Shown: positions 1 to 8,895, counted from the first letter of the stretch. The stretch: 64,000 bases of DNA from Duganella sp. 1411 (GCF_017833525.1 NZ_JAFICD010000002.1:372001-436000); one strand, 5' to 3'. Notes: generated from the sequence alone by a model not told the origin. Program-made: numbers and translations.

Positions 1-46
1 CGACACCTTCATCGCCGAATGGGCCGCCAGCCCGGCGGCGCCCTGA
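1..46 (+). CDS. 3' end of an upstream gene (partial)
   Basis: An open frame enters from the left edge and ends at a TGA at positions 44-46; its last residues read DTFIAEWAASPAAP. The Ala/Pro-rich tail and GC-rich third positions fit a coding 3' end, but only about 15 codons are visible, so the product cannot be named. It lies about 40 bases before the MFS gene and on the same strand, so it may be the preceding gene of that operon. Confidence 0.4.
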   Translation, partial: DTFIAEWAASPAAP

Positions 47-87
47 CCCCGCGTCATGACCGCGCACCACAATCCCCGCACCGCTCC

Positions 88-1350
88 ATGCTTATGACCC
101 CACCTGATTCCGCCGCGCCGGCGGCGGCCGCACCGGCCGCGCCGGGCAATCTGAACTTCGTCCTGATCTGCGTGTTCATCGACATGCTGGGCATCGGCCT
201 GATCGTGCCGGTGCTGCCGCTGCTGGTGGGCGAATTCACCGGCTCGCGCGACGACCAATCCTACTGGTTCGGCATCATGAGCGCCTCGTTCGGGCTAATG
301 CAATTCATCTTCATGCCGATGCTCGGCGCCTTCAGCGACCGTGTCGGGCGCCGCCCGGTGCTGCTGTATTCGATGGCCGGCATGTGCATCAACTTCCTGA
401 CCACCGCGTGGGCGCCGAACCTGGCGTGCCTGTTCATCGGCCGTATCATCGGCGGCATGTCGTCGGCCAGCATGTCGGTGGCGTCGGCCTACGCGTCGGA
501 CATCTCGACGCCGGACAACCGCGCCAAGAGCTTCGGCAAGGTCGGCGCGGCGTTCGGCCTGGGTTTCATCTGCGGGCCGATGCTGGGCGGCCTGCTGGGC
601 GGGGTCGACCTGCATCTGCCGTTCTACGTCGCCGCCGCGCTGTCGGCCGCCAATTTCGTCTACGGCTACTTCGCCGTGCCGGAATCGCTGCCGCAGGCGC
701 GCCGCTCGGCCTTCCACATCGCCAAGATCAACCCCTTCGCCGCGCTGGGCAGGCTGGGACGGCGCCAGGACATCCGCGGCCTGATCGTCACGTTCGCGCT
801 GGTCACCTGCGCGCAGATGATGCTGCAGACGACCTGGGTGCTCTACACCACGTTCCGCTTCGACTGGACGCCGGGCCAGAACGGCGCGGCGCTGTTTTGC
901 GTCGGCGTCACCGCCGCCGTGGTGCAGGCCGGCCTGCTGGGGGTGCTGATCAAGCGCTTCGGCGAGGTGCGCCTGTCGCTGCTGGGGCTGACCTCGGGCT
1001 GCCTGACCTACCTGTTCTACGGACTGGCCACCCACGGCTGGATGATGTATGTGCTGATCCTGTGTAACGTGCTGTCGTTCGCCGTCGGCCCGGCGCTACA
1101 GGCCATCATCTCCAAGCAAACCCCGCCCGGCGAACAGGGCGAACTGATGGGTTCGCTGCAATCGATCAGCAGCATCGGCGTCATCTTCATGCCGTTGATC
1201 GGCGCCGCCATCCTTGGTAAAGTCAGCCATCTGCCGGCCGGCGACTGGCGCATCGGAACCACCTTCTTCGTCTGCGCGGCGATGCAGGCGGCGGCGATCC
1301 TGGTGGCGCGGCGCTACTTCGGCAACCATCACATGGAGGCCAAGTCATGA
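88..1350 (+). CDS. MFS transporter, TetA-like drug efflux family
   Basis: Inner-membrane major facilitator protein of about 420 residues, the usual size for a 12-helix antiporter. The N-terminus is polar and Ala/Pro rich, then helix 1 carries FIDMLGIGLIVPVLP, typical of the TCR/Tet subgroup. The loop 2-3 signature reads GAFSDRVGRRPVLL, the classic MFS motif A. Proton-coupled export of a small hydrophobic compound is the likely role; the substrate cannot be read from sequence. An in-frame ATG at 94 is an equally possible start, and neither has a clear Shine-Dalgarno. The stop overlaps the next start (ATGA), so the two genes are probably translationally coupled. Confidence 0.85.
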   Translation: MLMTPPDSAAPAAAAPAAPGNLNFVLICVFIDMLGIGLIVPVLPLLVGEFTGSRDDQSYWFGIMSASFGLMQFIFMPMLGAFSDRVGRRPVLLYSMAGMCINFLTTAWAPNLACLFIGRIIGGMSSASMSVASAYASDISTPDNRAKSFGKVGAAFGLGFICGPMLGGLLGGVDLHLPFYVAAALSAANFVYGYFAVPESLPQARRSAFHIAKINPFAALGRLGRRQDIRGLIVTFALVTCAQMMLQTTWVLYTTFRFDWTPGQNGAALFCVGVTAAVVQAGLLGVLIKRFGEVRLSLLGLTSGCLTYLFYGLATHGWMMYVLILCNVLSFAVGPALQAIISKQTPPGEQGELMGSLQSISSIGVIFMPLIGAAILGKVSHLPAGDWRIGTTFFVCAAMQAAAILVARRYFGNHHMEAKS

Positions 1351-2159
1351 CATCCTTCCCGCTCGCGGCCGCGACGGCCGCATTGGTGTCGGCGTTGCTG
1401 GCGCCGCACGCCACCGCCGGCTGCTCGCGCGACATCGCCGTTCCGGTATCCGCCAGCGGCGCCAGCGTGATCGCCGAGGGCCATGAGGTCAAAGGCATCT
1501 ACCCCGACCTGCTGCGCGAGCTGGGGCGCAAGGCCGGCTGCAAATTTGTCTTCACCGTGGTGCCGCGCGCGCGCCAGGTGGCGATGTACCGGATCGGCCA
1601 GGCCGACATCCTGGTGCCGGCCTCGCGCACGCCGGAGCGCGACAAGCACGGCACCTTCGTGCCGATGATTCACAACCGCCCGATGCTCATCTCGCTGGCC
1701 GGCGACCGCGCGCCGATCGCCAGCGCCCAGGAACTGCTGGAACGGCGCGAGCTGCGCGTGGCGGTGGTGCGCGGCTTCGACTACGGCGAACGCTACACGG
1801 CGCTGACCAATGAGCTGGCCAAGCAGGGCCGTTTGTTCAGCGAGGTCGACGTGACGGCCGTGGCGCGCCTGCTGCACGCGGGGGCGGTCGACCTGACCAT
1901 CATCGGGCCGACGCTGATGTCCGGCGCCATCCGCCGCGAGCCGCGCGTGCAAGGCTTGCAGGAGCGCTTGCGGGTCGAACCGATCCCCGAGCTGGCGTGG
2001 AAGTATAGCGGCGCCTACGTGTCGCACGCGCTGAGCAAGGAAGACCAGCGCACGCTGCTCGACGCGCTGGACAAAATGTCGCGCTCACCGCAGGTCATGG
2101 ACGCCTATCTGCGCCACTTCAGCGCGGACATTTTGAACGACAACGTCCGTCCGCGCTAG
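1347..2159 (+). CDS. Periplasmic substrate-binding protein-like (SBP_bac_3 type)
   Basis: A 270-residue protein with a signal peptide ending near residue 24 (hydrophobic Ala/Leu stretch, then ATAG). The mature part has the fold pattern of the amino-acid-binding family 3 proteins: IYPDLLRELGRKAG near the start, then IGQADILVPASRTPERD. No ABC permease or ATPase genes lie nearby. Such orphan binding proteins are common in Oxalobacteraceae and may serve as sensors or scavenging proteins. The start codon overlaps the stop of the MFS gene (ATGA), which suggests a shared mRNA. The ligand is unknown. Confidence 0.7.
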   Translation: MTSFPLAAATAALVSALLAPHATAGCSRDIAVPVSASGASVIAEGHEVKGIYPDLLRELGRKAGCKFVFTVVPRARQVAMYRIGQADILVPASRTPERDKHGTFVPMIHNRPMLISLAGDRAPIASAQELLERRELRVAVVRGFDYGERYTALTNELAKQGRLFSEVDVTAVARLLHAGAVDLTIIGPTLMSGAIRREPRVQGLQERLRVEPIPELAWKYSGAYVSHALSKEDQRTLLDALDKMSRSPQVMDAYLRHFSADILNDNVRPR

Positions 2160-2163
2160 CCTT

Positions 2164-4101
2164 TCACTGCGCCGGCACCACCGGCAGTTCGATCGCGCTG
2201 GCCTGGGCGCCGGCGTGGAACACCCTCAGCGTCGCTTTCTGGTAGTCGCCCGCCTTGGCGTGGAAGATATTGGGCACATAGGTTTGCGGATTGCGGTCGT
2301 ACAGCGGGAACCAGCTGCTCTGGACCTGCACCATCACCCGGTGTCCCGGCAGGAAGACGTGGTTCGCGTTCGGCAGCGCGAAGCGGTACTTCTCGACGGC
2401 GTTGGCGGTGATCGGCGACGGGTTCTCCAGGCTGTTGCGGTAGCGGCCGCGGAAGATATCCATCGCGATGCCCAGCTGGTAGCCGCCCAGCTCCGGCTGC
2501 GACGGCACCTCGTCCGGGTAGACGTCGATCAGCTTGACCACCCAGTCGGCGTCGGTGCCGGTGGTCGAGGCGAACAGATTGACCATGGGCGCGCCGGCGA
2601 TCCGCAGCGGCGCCTTGAGCGGTTCGGTGACGTAGCTGAGGACATCGGTGCGGTCCGATACGCCGCGCTGGTCGCTCACCAGCCACGGACGCCAGACGTT
2701 GGCGTCGCCCATGCGCACGGGACGCGCGACGAACGGCACCGGCTTGGCCGGGTCGGCGACGTATTCGTCGTAGTTGGCGCCCTCCTGCGCGCCGTCCGCG
2801 CCCTGCGGCAGGTCGAAACCGAGTTTGAAGTCCGGCTTCAGATAGATCGGCTTGAGCGGGGCGGCGCAACCGTCGGCGCAGGCCAGCGGCCACCGCTGCA
2901 GGCGCTGCCAGCGATTGACGCCGGTCTGGTAGAACAGCACCGGCGGCGTGTCGGCCACCGGCGCGCCATCCTTCAGGTATTGATCGAGGAACGGCAGCAT
3001 GACGTCGCGGCGGAATTCGAGCGCGGTGTCGCCGGTGAATTTGAGCGGGCCAAGGGTCGAGCCTTCGTAGTTGACGCCACTGTGGCGCCACGGCCCGACC
3101 ACCAGGAAGTTCTTGTCGTTCGCCTTGTCCTGCGGTTCGACGGCGGCATAGGTGGCGTAGGCGCCGTAGATATCCTCCTGGTCCCAGTAGCCGACCACCG
3201 TCATCGTCGGCACCTTGAGCGCGCGCTTGGCCAGGATCTTGTCGAGCGCCTGATGCTGCCAGTAGCTGTCGTAGGCCGGGTGCTCGAACAGCTTGCGCGT
3301 GAAGTTCAGTTTATCGAGGCCGAAGCGCTTGGCGTAGTCGCCCGCCGAGCCGGCGCGCAGCACGCCCTCGTAGTCGTCGTAGACGCCGGTGGCGAGCGGG
3401 CCGCCGCCGCCCTTGGCGCCGGTCTGGCCGGCGATGTAGCTCAGGTTGGGCATGCGGAAGGCGCCGTTGTGGAACCAGTCGTCGCCGCGCCAGCCGTCGA
3501 CCATGGGGCTCATCGGCACGGCCGCCTTGAGCGCCGGGTGCGGATCGGTCAGCGCCATCAGCACGGTGAAGCCTTCGTACGAGGAGCCGATCATGCCGAC
3601 CTTGCCGTTGGTCTCGGGGATGTTCTTGACCAGCCAGTCGATGGTGTCCCAGGCGTCGGTCGCGTGGTCGGTGCGGGTGGCGTTGAGCGGGCCTTTGAGG
3701 GGGCGCGTCATGACGTAGTCGCCTTCGGAGCCGTACTTGCCGCGCACGTCCTGGAACGCGCGGATGTAGCCGGCTTCGACCATCACCTCGTCGCCCTGGC
3801 CGACCGTGGCCGCGATGCTGGGGCTGGTGTTGCGCTGGGCGCGGCCGCTGGCGCTGTACGGGGTGCGGCTCAATACGATGGGCGCGTGCGTGGCGCCCTT
3901 GGGGATGACGATGACGGTGTGGAGTTTGACGCCGTCGCGCATCGGTATCATCACATCGCGCTTGACGTAGTCCGCGTTGGGGATCTCGGCGTCGAATTTG
4001 GCGGGAATATCGGGGGCCATCGGTGCCGTTTGCGCGACGGCGGCGGAAGAGATCAGGGCGGACAACAACGAGGACAATACAGCAACGGCGGGAAGACGCA
4101 T
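2164..4101 (-). CDS. Secreted CocE/NonD family hydrolase (X-Pro peptidase S15 fold)
   Basis: Alpha/beta hydrolase of 645 residues with an N-terminal signal peptide (cleavage after AVAQ, about residue 24). The nucleophile elbow GSSYEG places the catalytic Ser at residue 174. It is preceded by FQDVRGKYGSEG, the conserved oxyanion-side segment of the CocE / glutaryl-7-ACA acylase group. The C-terminal half is the usual jelly-roll X-Pro dipeptidyl-peptidase C domain. Expected role is periplasmic or extracellular hydrolysis of an ester or amide; the substrate is not evident. A GGAG lies about 4 bases before the start. It converges with the binding-protein gene, leaving 4 bases between the stops. 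Confidence 0.85.
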   Translation of the reverse strand: MRLPAVAVLSSLLSALISSAAVAQTAPMAPDIPAKFDAEIPNADYVKRDVMIPMRDGVKLHTVIVIPKGATHAPIVLSRTPYSASGRAQRNTSPSIAATVGQGDEVMVEAGYIRAFQDVRGKYGSEGDYVMTRPLKGPLNATRTDHATDAWDTIDWLVKNIPETNGKVGMIGSSYEGFTVLMALTDPHPALKAAVPMSPMVDGWRGDDWFHNGAFRMPNLSYIAGQTGAKGGGGPLATGVYDDYEGVLRAGSAGDYAKRFGLDKLNFTRKLFEHPAYDSYWQHQALDKILAKRALKVPTMTVVGYWDQEDIYGAYATYAAVEPQDKANDKNFLVVGPWRHSGVNYEGSTLGPLKFTGDTALEFRRDVMLPFLDQYLKDGAPVADTPPVLFYQTGVNRWQRLQRWPLACADGCAAPLKPIYLKPDFKLGFDLPQGADGAQEGANYDEYVADPAKPVPFVARPVRMGDANVWRPWLVSDQRGVSDRTDVLSYVTEPLKAPLRIAGAPMVNLFASTTGTDADWVVKLIDVYPDEVPSQPELGGYQLGIAMDIFRGRYRNSLENPSPITANAVEKYRFALPNANHVFLPGHRVMVQVQSSWFPLYDRNPQTYVPNIFHAKAGDYQKATLRVFHAGAQASAIELPVVPAQ

Positions 4102-4110
4102 GGAGACTCC

Positions 4111-4140
4111 AAAAAGGGATTGCCTTGTACGATGGGCAAT
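4111..4140 (-). terminator. Probable intrinsic terminator after the small coiled-coil gene
   Basis: On the minus strand a stem ATTGCC / GGCAAT (4135-4140 with 4119-4124, 10-base loop) is followed by CCC and five T. It lies after the minus-strand gene at 4179-4472 and just before the CocE-type gene start, so it would separate the two units. The stem is only 6 bp, so this is tentative. Confidence 0.45.
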
Positions 4141-4178
4141 ACTACCTTATGGATTGCAGATTCCGCAACGAAACAGCC

Positions 4179-4472
4179 TCAGTGCAGCAATTTGAACAGC
4201 ACGGCGGTGGCGCCGGTCTGGACGATCAGGATCGTGACCATCCATTGGATCAGGTCCGCCTTGAGCCGCGCCATGCTAATCTCCACAGTCGCGATGTCGC
4301 CCTTGAACTCGGCTTTCAACTCCGCCAACCGCAGGTCGAGGTAGTCACGGGTGAGCAAATGGCTGTCCATCAATTGAACCAGCGCCAGCGACAGCGCTTT
4401 CGCTTGCTTTTCGGAGAAACCGCCCTCGTTGAGAGTATCCATGAACGCCACCAAATTGAAATTACCCGCCAT
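4179..4472 (-). CDS. Small coiled-coil protein with C-terminal membrane anchor (DUF1640/CCDC90-like)
   Basis: A 97-residue protein. Residues about 1-45 are mixed helical. Residues about 45-75 form a charged heptad-like helix (LDLRLAELKAEFKGDIATVEIS), and a single hydrophobic segment near residues 76-94 (WMVTILIVQTGATAVLF) closes the protein. This coiled coil followed by a C-terminal anchor is the pattern of bacterial DUF1640 proteins, related to the CCDC90/MCUR1 family; their bacterial function is not established. A ribosome-binding AAAGGAG lies just upstream of the ATG. It appears monocistronic, with a hairpin downstream. Confidence 0.65.
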   Translation of the reverse strand: MAGNFNLVAFMDTLNEGGFSEKQAKALSLALVQLMDSHLLTRDYLDLRLAELKAEFKGDIATVEISMARLKADLIQWMVTILIVQTGATAVLFKLLH

Positions 4473-4656
4473 ATTGTTCTCCTTTTCAGTTTAGACCGGC
4501 GTCGCGCAGACTGGTTCCCCCGCCGACCTTGACAGACCGGCGCCGAACTGCAACCATACGCGCATGATTTTTTTCACCACACCTCACGCCCGTTCGACTT
4601 GGCGCCGCTGCTAGCCCGCGGCCACTGTCTACCCATAGTGATGTGATATTTTTATC

Positions 4657-4687
4657 AACGCCGCCCCTCATCCGGTGGCGTTTTTTA
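4657..4687 (+). terminator. Terminator-like hairpin in the trpS leader
   Basis: A 9-bp stem (4657-4665 with 4674-4682, one G-T pair, 8-base loop) is directly followed by TTTTTTA. No plus-strand gene ends upstream, so the hairpin sits within about 40 bases of the trpS start. It could be an attenuator, or a leftover terminator with the trpS promoter just downstream. Confidence 0.55.
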
Positions 4688-4725
4688 TTCGTCGCGCCGG
4701 ACCGGGGCAACGCAAAGGAACCCTG

Positions 4726-5784
4726 ATGAGTCTGCCTGACCAGTCCCAAGTTATCGCCACGGCGCCTTCCGCCACCGCCGCCAAAGGCCCGACCGTGATC
4801 CTGACCGGCGACCGCCCGACCGGCCCGCTGCACCTCGGCCACTTCGTCGGCAGCCTGCGCAACCGCGTCGCCTACCAGCACGATTACAAGCAGTTCATCA
4901 TGCTGGCCGACGCCCAGGCGCTGACCGACAACATGGACGACACCAACAAGGTCCACCGCAACGTGGTCGAAGTGGCGCTCGACTACCTGGCCGTCGGCAT
5001 CGATCCCGCCAAATCGACGATCCTGATCCAGTCGCAGATCCCGGAACTGGCCGAGCTGACCTTCTATTACCTGAACATGGTCACCGTGGCGCGCCTCGAG
5101 CGCAACCCGACCGTCAAGACCGAGATCGCGCTGCGCGGCTTCGAGCGCGACATCCCGGCCGGCTTCCTGACCTACCCGGCATCGCAGGCGGCCGACATCT
5201 CGGCGTTCAAGGCCTCGCTCGTGCCGGTCGGCGAAGACCAGATCCCGATGATCGAACAGACCAACGAGATCGTGCGCCGCTTCAACCGCATCGCCAACAA
5301 GGACATCCTGGTCGAATGCAAGGCGCTGGTGCCGGAGATCGGCCGCCTGCCGGGCACCGACGGCAAGGCCAAGATGAGCAAATCGCTCGGCAACACGATC
5401 AACCTGGGCGCCACGGCGGTCGAGATCACCGCCGCCGTCAAAAAGGTGTATACCGATCCGCTGCACCTGCGCGTCGAGGACCCGGGCCACCTGGAGGGCA
5501 ACGTCGCCTTCATCTACCTCGACGCCTTCGATCCCGAAAAGGACAAGCTGGAGGAAATGAAGGCGCATTACGTGCGCGGCGGGCTGGGTGACTCCATCGT
5601 CAAGAAGCGCCTGGAAGTGGTGCTGCAGGAGATGCTGGCGCCGATTCGCGCGCGCCGCGAGGAGCTGGCCAAGGATCACGGCTACATCATGCAGATGCTC
5701 AAGGAGGGCACGATGCGCGCGCGCGAAGTGGCCGCGCAAACCGCCGACGAAGTCAAGGCCGCCCTCGGCCTGCGCTACTTCTGA
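4726..5784 (+). CDS. trpS: Tryptophan--tRNA ligase
   Basis: Class I aminoacyl-tRNA synthetase charging tRNA-Trp in the cytoplasm. About 352 residues, the usual TrpRS size. The HIGH-type signature reads [16 protein letters not shown] near residue 25, and the KMSKS loop is [11 protein letters not shown]. The segment [20 protein letters not shown] is typical of the bacterial enzyme. The ATG at 4726 follows AAAGGAA by a good distance; an upstream in-frame ATG at 4675 would lie inside the terminator-like hairpin and is rejected. A DUF1294 gene follows after 5 bases and an EamA transporter gene after that, so the three probably share a transcript. Confidence 0.96.
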   Translation: MSLPDQSQVIATAPSATAAKGPTVILTGDRPTGPLHLGHFVGSLRNRVAYQHDYKQFIMLADAQALTDNMDDTNKVHRNVVEVALDYLAVGIDPAKSTILIQSQIPELAELTFYYLNMVTVARLERNPTVKTEIALRGFERDIPAGFLTYPASQAADISAFKASLVPVGEDQIPMIEQTNEIVRRFNRIANKDILVECKALVPEIGRLPGTDGKAKMSKSLGNTINLGATAVEITAAVKKVYTDPLHLRVEDPGHLEGNVAFIYLDAFDPEKDKLEEMKAHYVRGGLGDSIVKKRLEVVLQEMLAPIRARREELAKDHGYIMQMLKEGTMRAREVAAQTADEVKAALGLRYF

Positions 5785-5789
5785 TACCG

Positions 5790-6092
5790 GTGACGCCGGA
5801 CGGCGCGCCGCTGCCGTCGCTGATGCTGCTTTGGCTGGCGTCGGTGTACGGCGTCGCCAGCGTCGCGTGCTTCATCGCCTACGCGGTCGACAAATCGGCC
5901 GCCGTCCAGCATCGCCAGCGCATTTCGGAACGCACCCTGCTGCTGGCCGGGCTGGCGTGCGGCTGGCCGGGCGGCCTGCTGGCGCAGCGCTGGCTGCGCC
6001 ACAAAACCGCCAAGACCTCGTTCCAGATCGCGTTCTGGTGCAGCGTCGTCGCCAACCTGGCCGCCGTCTGGTGGCTGTGCACCCTCTACTAA
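5790..6092 (+). CDS. DUF1294 family small membrane protein
   Basis: A 100-residue protein with three hydrophobic segments (about 8-30, 46-62, 76-96). It carries the DUF1294 signatures AYAVDKSAA, RISERTLLLAGLACGWPGG and HKTAKTSFQ. The family is widespread and sometimes fused to cold-shock domains; its function is unknown. The start is taken as GTG at 5790, five bases after trpS; an ATG at 5823 is the alternative and would remove only the polar leader. It lies between trpS and an EamA transporter on the same strand. Confidence 0.85.
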   Translation: MTPDGAPLPSLMLLWLASVYGVASVACFIAYAVDKSAAVQHRQRISERTLLLAGLACGWPGGLLAQRWLRHKTAKTSFQIAFWCSVVANLAAVWWLCTLY

Positions 6093-6103
6093 GGAAGCGG
6101 ACC

Positions 6104-7063
6104 ATGTGGCAAGGCGTGTTATGCGGCCTGCTGGCCGGCGCGATGTGGGGCATGGTGTTCATCGTGCCGGCCTTCCTGACGTCGTTCACGGCGCTGGAGA
6201 TGGCCTGCGGGCGCTACATCGCCTATGGCCTCATCGCCGCCGCCCTGATGCTGCCCCGCCTGCCCGCGCTGCTGCGCCGCCTCGACCGCGGCGACGTGGT
6301 GGCGATGATCAAGCACGCGCTGGCCGGTAACATCGTCTACTACATGCTGCTCGCGCTGGGCGTGCAGCTGGCCGGCGTGTCGGCGACGTCGCTGATCATC
6401 GGCGTGCTGCCGATATCGGTCACCCTGATGGGACAAAAGGATCACGGCTCGGTGCCGATCAAGCAGTTGATGCTGCCGCTGCTGCTGGTGGCCGCCGGCA
6501 TCGCCTGCATCAACGTCGACGTCTTCACGCACGACCCGGGCAACGGCGCGCCGCTGGCGCACAAGCTGCTCGGCGTGCTGTGCGCCGTCGGCGCGCTGTT
6601 GTGCTGGACCTGGTATTCGGTCGACAACGCGCGCTACCTGAAGCGCAACCCGCATTTCAGCAGCGGCGAGTGGTCGGCCTTGTACGGCGTGTCGAGCGGC
6701 TTGATCGCGCTGGCGATCGCGCTGCCGATGCTGGCCGTGTTCCATGCCGACGTCACCGGCGCCGGCGCGCGCGCCAGTGGCCGCGACTGGACGCTGTTCT
6801 GGATCGTCAACGGCCTGCTCGCGCTGGGGGCGTCGGTGATCGGCAACCACTTGTGGAATGTCGCCAGCCGCAAGGTGCCGTTGACGTTGTCGGGACAGTT
6901 GATTTTGTTCGAGACGCTGTTCGCGCTGCTGTATGGCTTTGTCTACAAACAGCAGCTGCCGCGCGGGTTGGAAGTGGCGGCGATGGTGCTGCTGGCCGTC
7001 GGCGTCCTGTGGTCGGTGCGCATCCACGCGCTGGACGACGCCAGCGGGGCGCACGCCGGCTGA
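6104..7063 (+). CDS. DMT superfamily transporter (EamA type)
   Basis: Inner-membrane protein of 319 residues with about ten hydrophobic helices in two homologous halves, as in EamA/RhaT exporters. Helix 1 reads LLAGAMWGMVFIVPAFL and the end of the first half has SATSLIIGVLPISVTLMG. Metabolite or amino-acid export is the usual guess; the substrate is unknown. The ATG at 6104 has AAGGAAG about 8 bases upstream and follows the DUF1294 stop by 11 bases, so it is likely the last gene of the trpS unit. A REP-like pair lies beyond its 3' end. Confidence 0.88.
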   Translation: MWQGVLCGLLAGAMWGMVFIVPAFLTSFTALEMACGRYIAYGLIAAALMLPRLPALLRRLDRGDVVAMIKHALAGNIVYYMLLALGVQLAGVSATSLIIGVLPISVTLMGQKDHGSVPIKQLMLPLLLVAAGIACINVDVFTHDPGNGAPLAHKLLGVLCAVGALLCWTWYSVDNARYLKRNPHFSSGEWSALYGVSSGLIALAIALPMLAVFHADVTGAGARASGRDWTLFWIVNGLLALGASVIGNHLWNVASRKVPLTLSGQLILFETLFALLYGFVYKQQLPRGLEVAAMVLLAVGVLWSVRIHALDDASGAHAG

Positions 7064-7085
7064 GCGGGGGCGTTATCGGCGGATC

Positions 7086-7193
7086 ATGGCGGATTACGGC
7101 GTTCCGCCTAATCCGCCCTACGTGGTTGCGTGGTCGTTTGGTGTCCGATGTGTTGTTCCACGTAGGGCGGATTAGCGCAGCGTAATCCGCCAT
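7086..7193. repeat. REP-like element pair (units R1a, R1b)
   Basis: Two inverted units face each other with their TAGGG ends towards the centre. The left unit (7086-7123) is of the long-loop type (GGCGGATTA stem around a GGCGTTCCGCC core). The right unit (7161-7193) is of the short-loop type (loop GCGCAGCG). Each unit folds by itself through GGCGGATTA / TAATCCGCC, and the pair can also fold together. It fills the gap between the convergent EamA and PaiB-like genes. Confidence 0.9.
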
Positions 7194-7216
7194 CGCCGAG
7201 CCGCCGGCGACCCGGC

Positions 7217-7855
7217 TTATTCCTTGACTATGCGCTCGGCCACCAATTCCGCCATCTCCGGATTCGACTGCGCTTGCAATCCCTCCACCACGCCATGCCG
7301 ATCGGCCTCGAGGCGATTCTGGCTGACCTTCCATTTACCGACCAAACTGTCGATCGGAATCTCAATGCCGACGATGGCTTTCATGTTCGCGGCCAAAAAA
7401 TCGGCCGGGGCATCGGCCGGTTTCCACGGCCCTGGCATGCGGCCCTCCTGCGACGCGGTCAGATCGTCCAACTGGCGCCGCAACCACGCGGCGTCGTCCA
7501 CCACGCGCCCATCGCCGCGCGCCTGGACCACGGCGTAATTCCAGGTCGGGACAACTTTGTGGGTGGTGCGTTTGGTCGCATACCAGGTCGGGCTGATATA
7601 GCTCTCCGGCCCCTGGAACAGCACCAGGCAGCGCGCGCCGGATTCCAGCTTGCGCCACAGCGGGTTGGCGCGGGCGACGTGCGCGCGCAGCACCCCAAGT
7701 CCCGTCGCGCCCTCGCCGTCGTACAGCATGAAGGGAATCAAATCGGCGGTGACGCCGTCGGCGTCGGCCAGGATCAGGGTCGCCAGCGGATGGGCGCGCA
7801 TCAAGCCATGGCGGACTTCAAGGCGGTCTTCGGCAAAGGCGCTGGGCAGATACAT
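7217..7855 (-). CDS. PaiB-like FMN-binding protein
   Basis: About 212 residues, matching the PaiB family in length and pattern: the start MYLPSAFAEDR, the HPLATLILADADG strand, PLWRKLESGARCLVLFQGP, and the conserved YISPTWYATK followed by VPTWNYAVVQARG. PaiB proteins have a split-barrel flavin-binding fold; the Bacillus member was reported as a negative regulator of sporulation and protease genes, but the biochemical role is unclear. The MYLP start is preferred because the upstream in-frame extension is low-complexity Arg/Ala, unlike the family. The gene upstream on the same strand encodes a Lon-N-domain protein. Confidence 0.85.
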   Translation of the reverse strand: MYLPSAFAEDRLEVRHGLMRAHPLATLILADADGVTADLIPFMLYDGEGATGLGVLRAHVARANPLWRKLESGARCLVLFQGPESYISPTWYATKRTTHKVVPTWNYAVVQARGDGRVVDDAAWLRRQLDDLTASQEGRMPGPWKPADAPADFLAANMKAIVGIEIPIDSLVGKWKVSQNRLEADRHGVVEGLQAQSNPEMAELVAERIVKE

Positions 7856-7955
7856 GGCGTGGCGGGTTGGGTGATGGCGATGCCGCAGTGTAGCAGCGGC
7901 CGCGCGGCGCCGACAGGTCCACGGCCGCGCCGGGCGATGGAGCCAGCCAACAAAA

Positions 7956-8570
7956 TCAGTCCAGCAGGCCGTTCTCGCTGAGCACATCCTGGATCAGCTC
8001 CAGCCGCAGCACCGGGTTCTCCTGCAGCAGCAAGCGCTGCTTTTCCTCCAGGTCGAGCCGCAGCAATTCGCACCAGCGGTTCGCCACCCAGCCGGCCTCG
8101 TCCAACCGGTACGGCGGCGCCAGCGGCATCTTGGCGGTCGAGATCTGCTTCTTTTGCAACGACCGGATCAGCGCGCCCAGCGCGTTGGCGACATCCTGCT
8201 GCTCGGTGGGCACCGGCACCACCATGTCCTCGGCGACCGCGTCGACTTCCGCCATCCACAGCCCGTGCTTGAGCTGTTCGGCCGACCTGACCTGGAAGCG
8301 CGTGGTGCCGATGCACGAGATCTGCAACAGCCCCGGCAGCGGTGCCGACCAGTCGACGATGCGCGCCATCGTGCCGGCGTCCGACAGCGTTTCCTGCTTG
8401 TCCGGCACGCGGATCTCGGTCCCCTCCACCAGCGAGACGACGCCGAACTCTTCGCCGCGCGCGATGCAGCGCTTGATCATGTCGAGATAACGCACTTCGA
8501 ACACTTGCAACGGCAAATGTCCATCCGGAAACAGGATTGTATTCAGCGGGAATAAGGGAATGGACGACAT
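7956..8570 (-). CDS. LON peptidase N-terminal (substrate-binding) domain protein
   Basis: A 204-residue stand-alone Lon N-terminal (PUA-like) domain. It begins with the signature IPLFPLNTILFPDGHLPLQV, followed by EVRYLDMIKRCIARGEEFGVV. It has no AAA+ ATPase or Ser-Lys protease domain, so it is not a protease. Such proteins are common in proteobacteria and are presumed to bind partner or client proteins; the exact role is unknown. It is separated from the PaiB-like gene by about 100 bases, so the two may be co-transcribed. Confidence 0.88.
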   Translation of the reverse strand: MSSIPLFPLNTILFPDGHLPLQVFEVRYLDMIKRCIARGEEFGVVSLVEGTEIRVPDKQETLSDAGTMARIVDWSAPLPGLLQISCIGTTRFQVRSAEQLKHGLWMAEVDAVAEDMVVPVPTEQQDVANALGALIRSLQKKQISTAKMPLAPPYRLDEAGWVANRWCELLRLDLEEKQRLLLQENPVLRLELIQDVLSENGLLD

Positions 8571-8895
8571 GCCATTATCATCTCATGAAACAGCCGGGGC
8601 CGGCAGGCATGCCTTGCAAGTTAACTAAAAGACGGCGCAAAACGATGGCCCCTTTCATCACAAAAGCAACGCCGATGAGGCGTCCCGCCAACCCGGCGCG
8701 GTATTCGCAGGCCATCGCGGCCGCTGTGCAAGCGCGCATCGCGCCTATCGCGGCGGCGTCGCCACCGGAGAAACACGGGGATTAACCGAGTGAATAAGAC
8801 CGGGCAGAAATGCCGAGCCCCGGCATGGCGCCGGCAATAGAAAATCCGGCGCCGGGTTTATCGACGATAAACCCGCGCACCGGACCGCGACAAAC
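8571..8895. other. Intergenic stretch without a supported gene
   Basis: This gap of about 325 bases separates two minus-strand genes. It holds a short Lys/Arg/Ala-rich plus-strand frame (about 8537-8785) with no family resemblance and poor ribosome-site context, which I do not call. The right end holds two adjacent inverted repeats, reported separately as a terminator region for the H-NS gene. The promoter for the Lon-domain gene must lie near its left end. Confidence 0.6.
8827..8874 (-). terminator. Double hairpin after the H-NS gene
   Basis: Two perfect inverted repeats abut each other: GGGTTTATC / GATAAACCC (8854-8874, 3-base loop) and GGCGCCGG / CCGGCGCC (8827-8853). In minus-strand sense the first lies about 20 bases after the H-NS stop. 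No long T run follows, so this could be a terminator or an mRNA-stabilising structure. Confidence 0.55.

Noticed and set aside
4486..5739. A 417-codon minus-strand frame over trpS
   Set aside because: Antisense shadow; the plus strand carries both class I synthetase motifs.
7086..7193. CRISPR repeats
   Set aside because: The palindromic units are not evenly spaced direct repeats with unique spacers, alternate in orientation and occur singly elsewhere; no cas gene is present.
8619..8785. Small Lys/Arg/Ala-rich frame between the Lon-domain and H-NS genes
   Set aside because: No ribosome site of quality, no family resemblance and biased composition; not supported as a gene.
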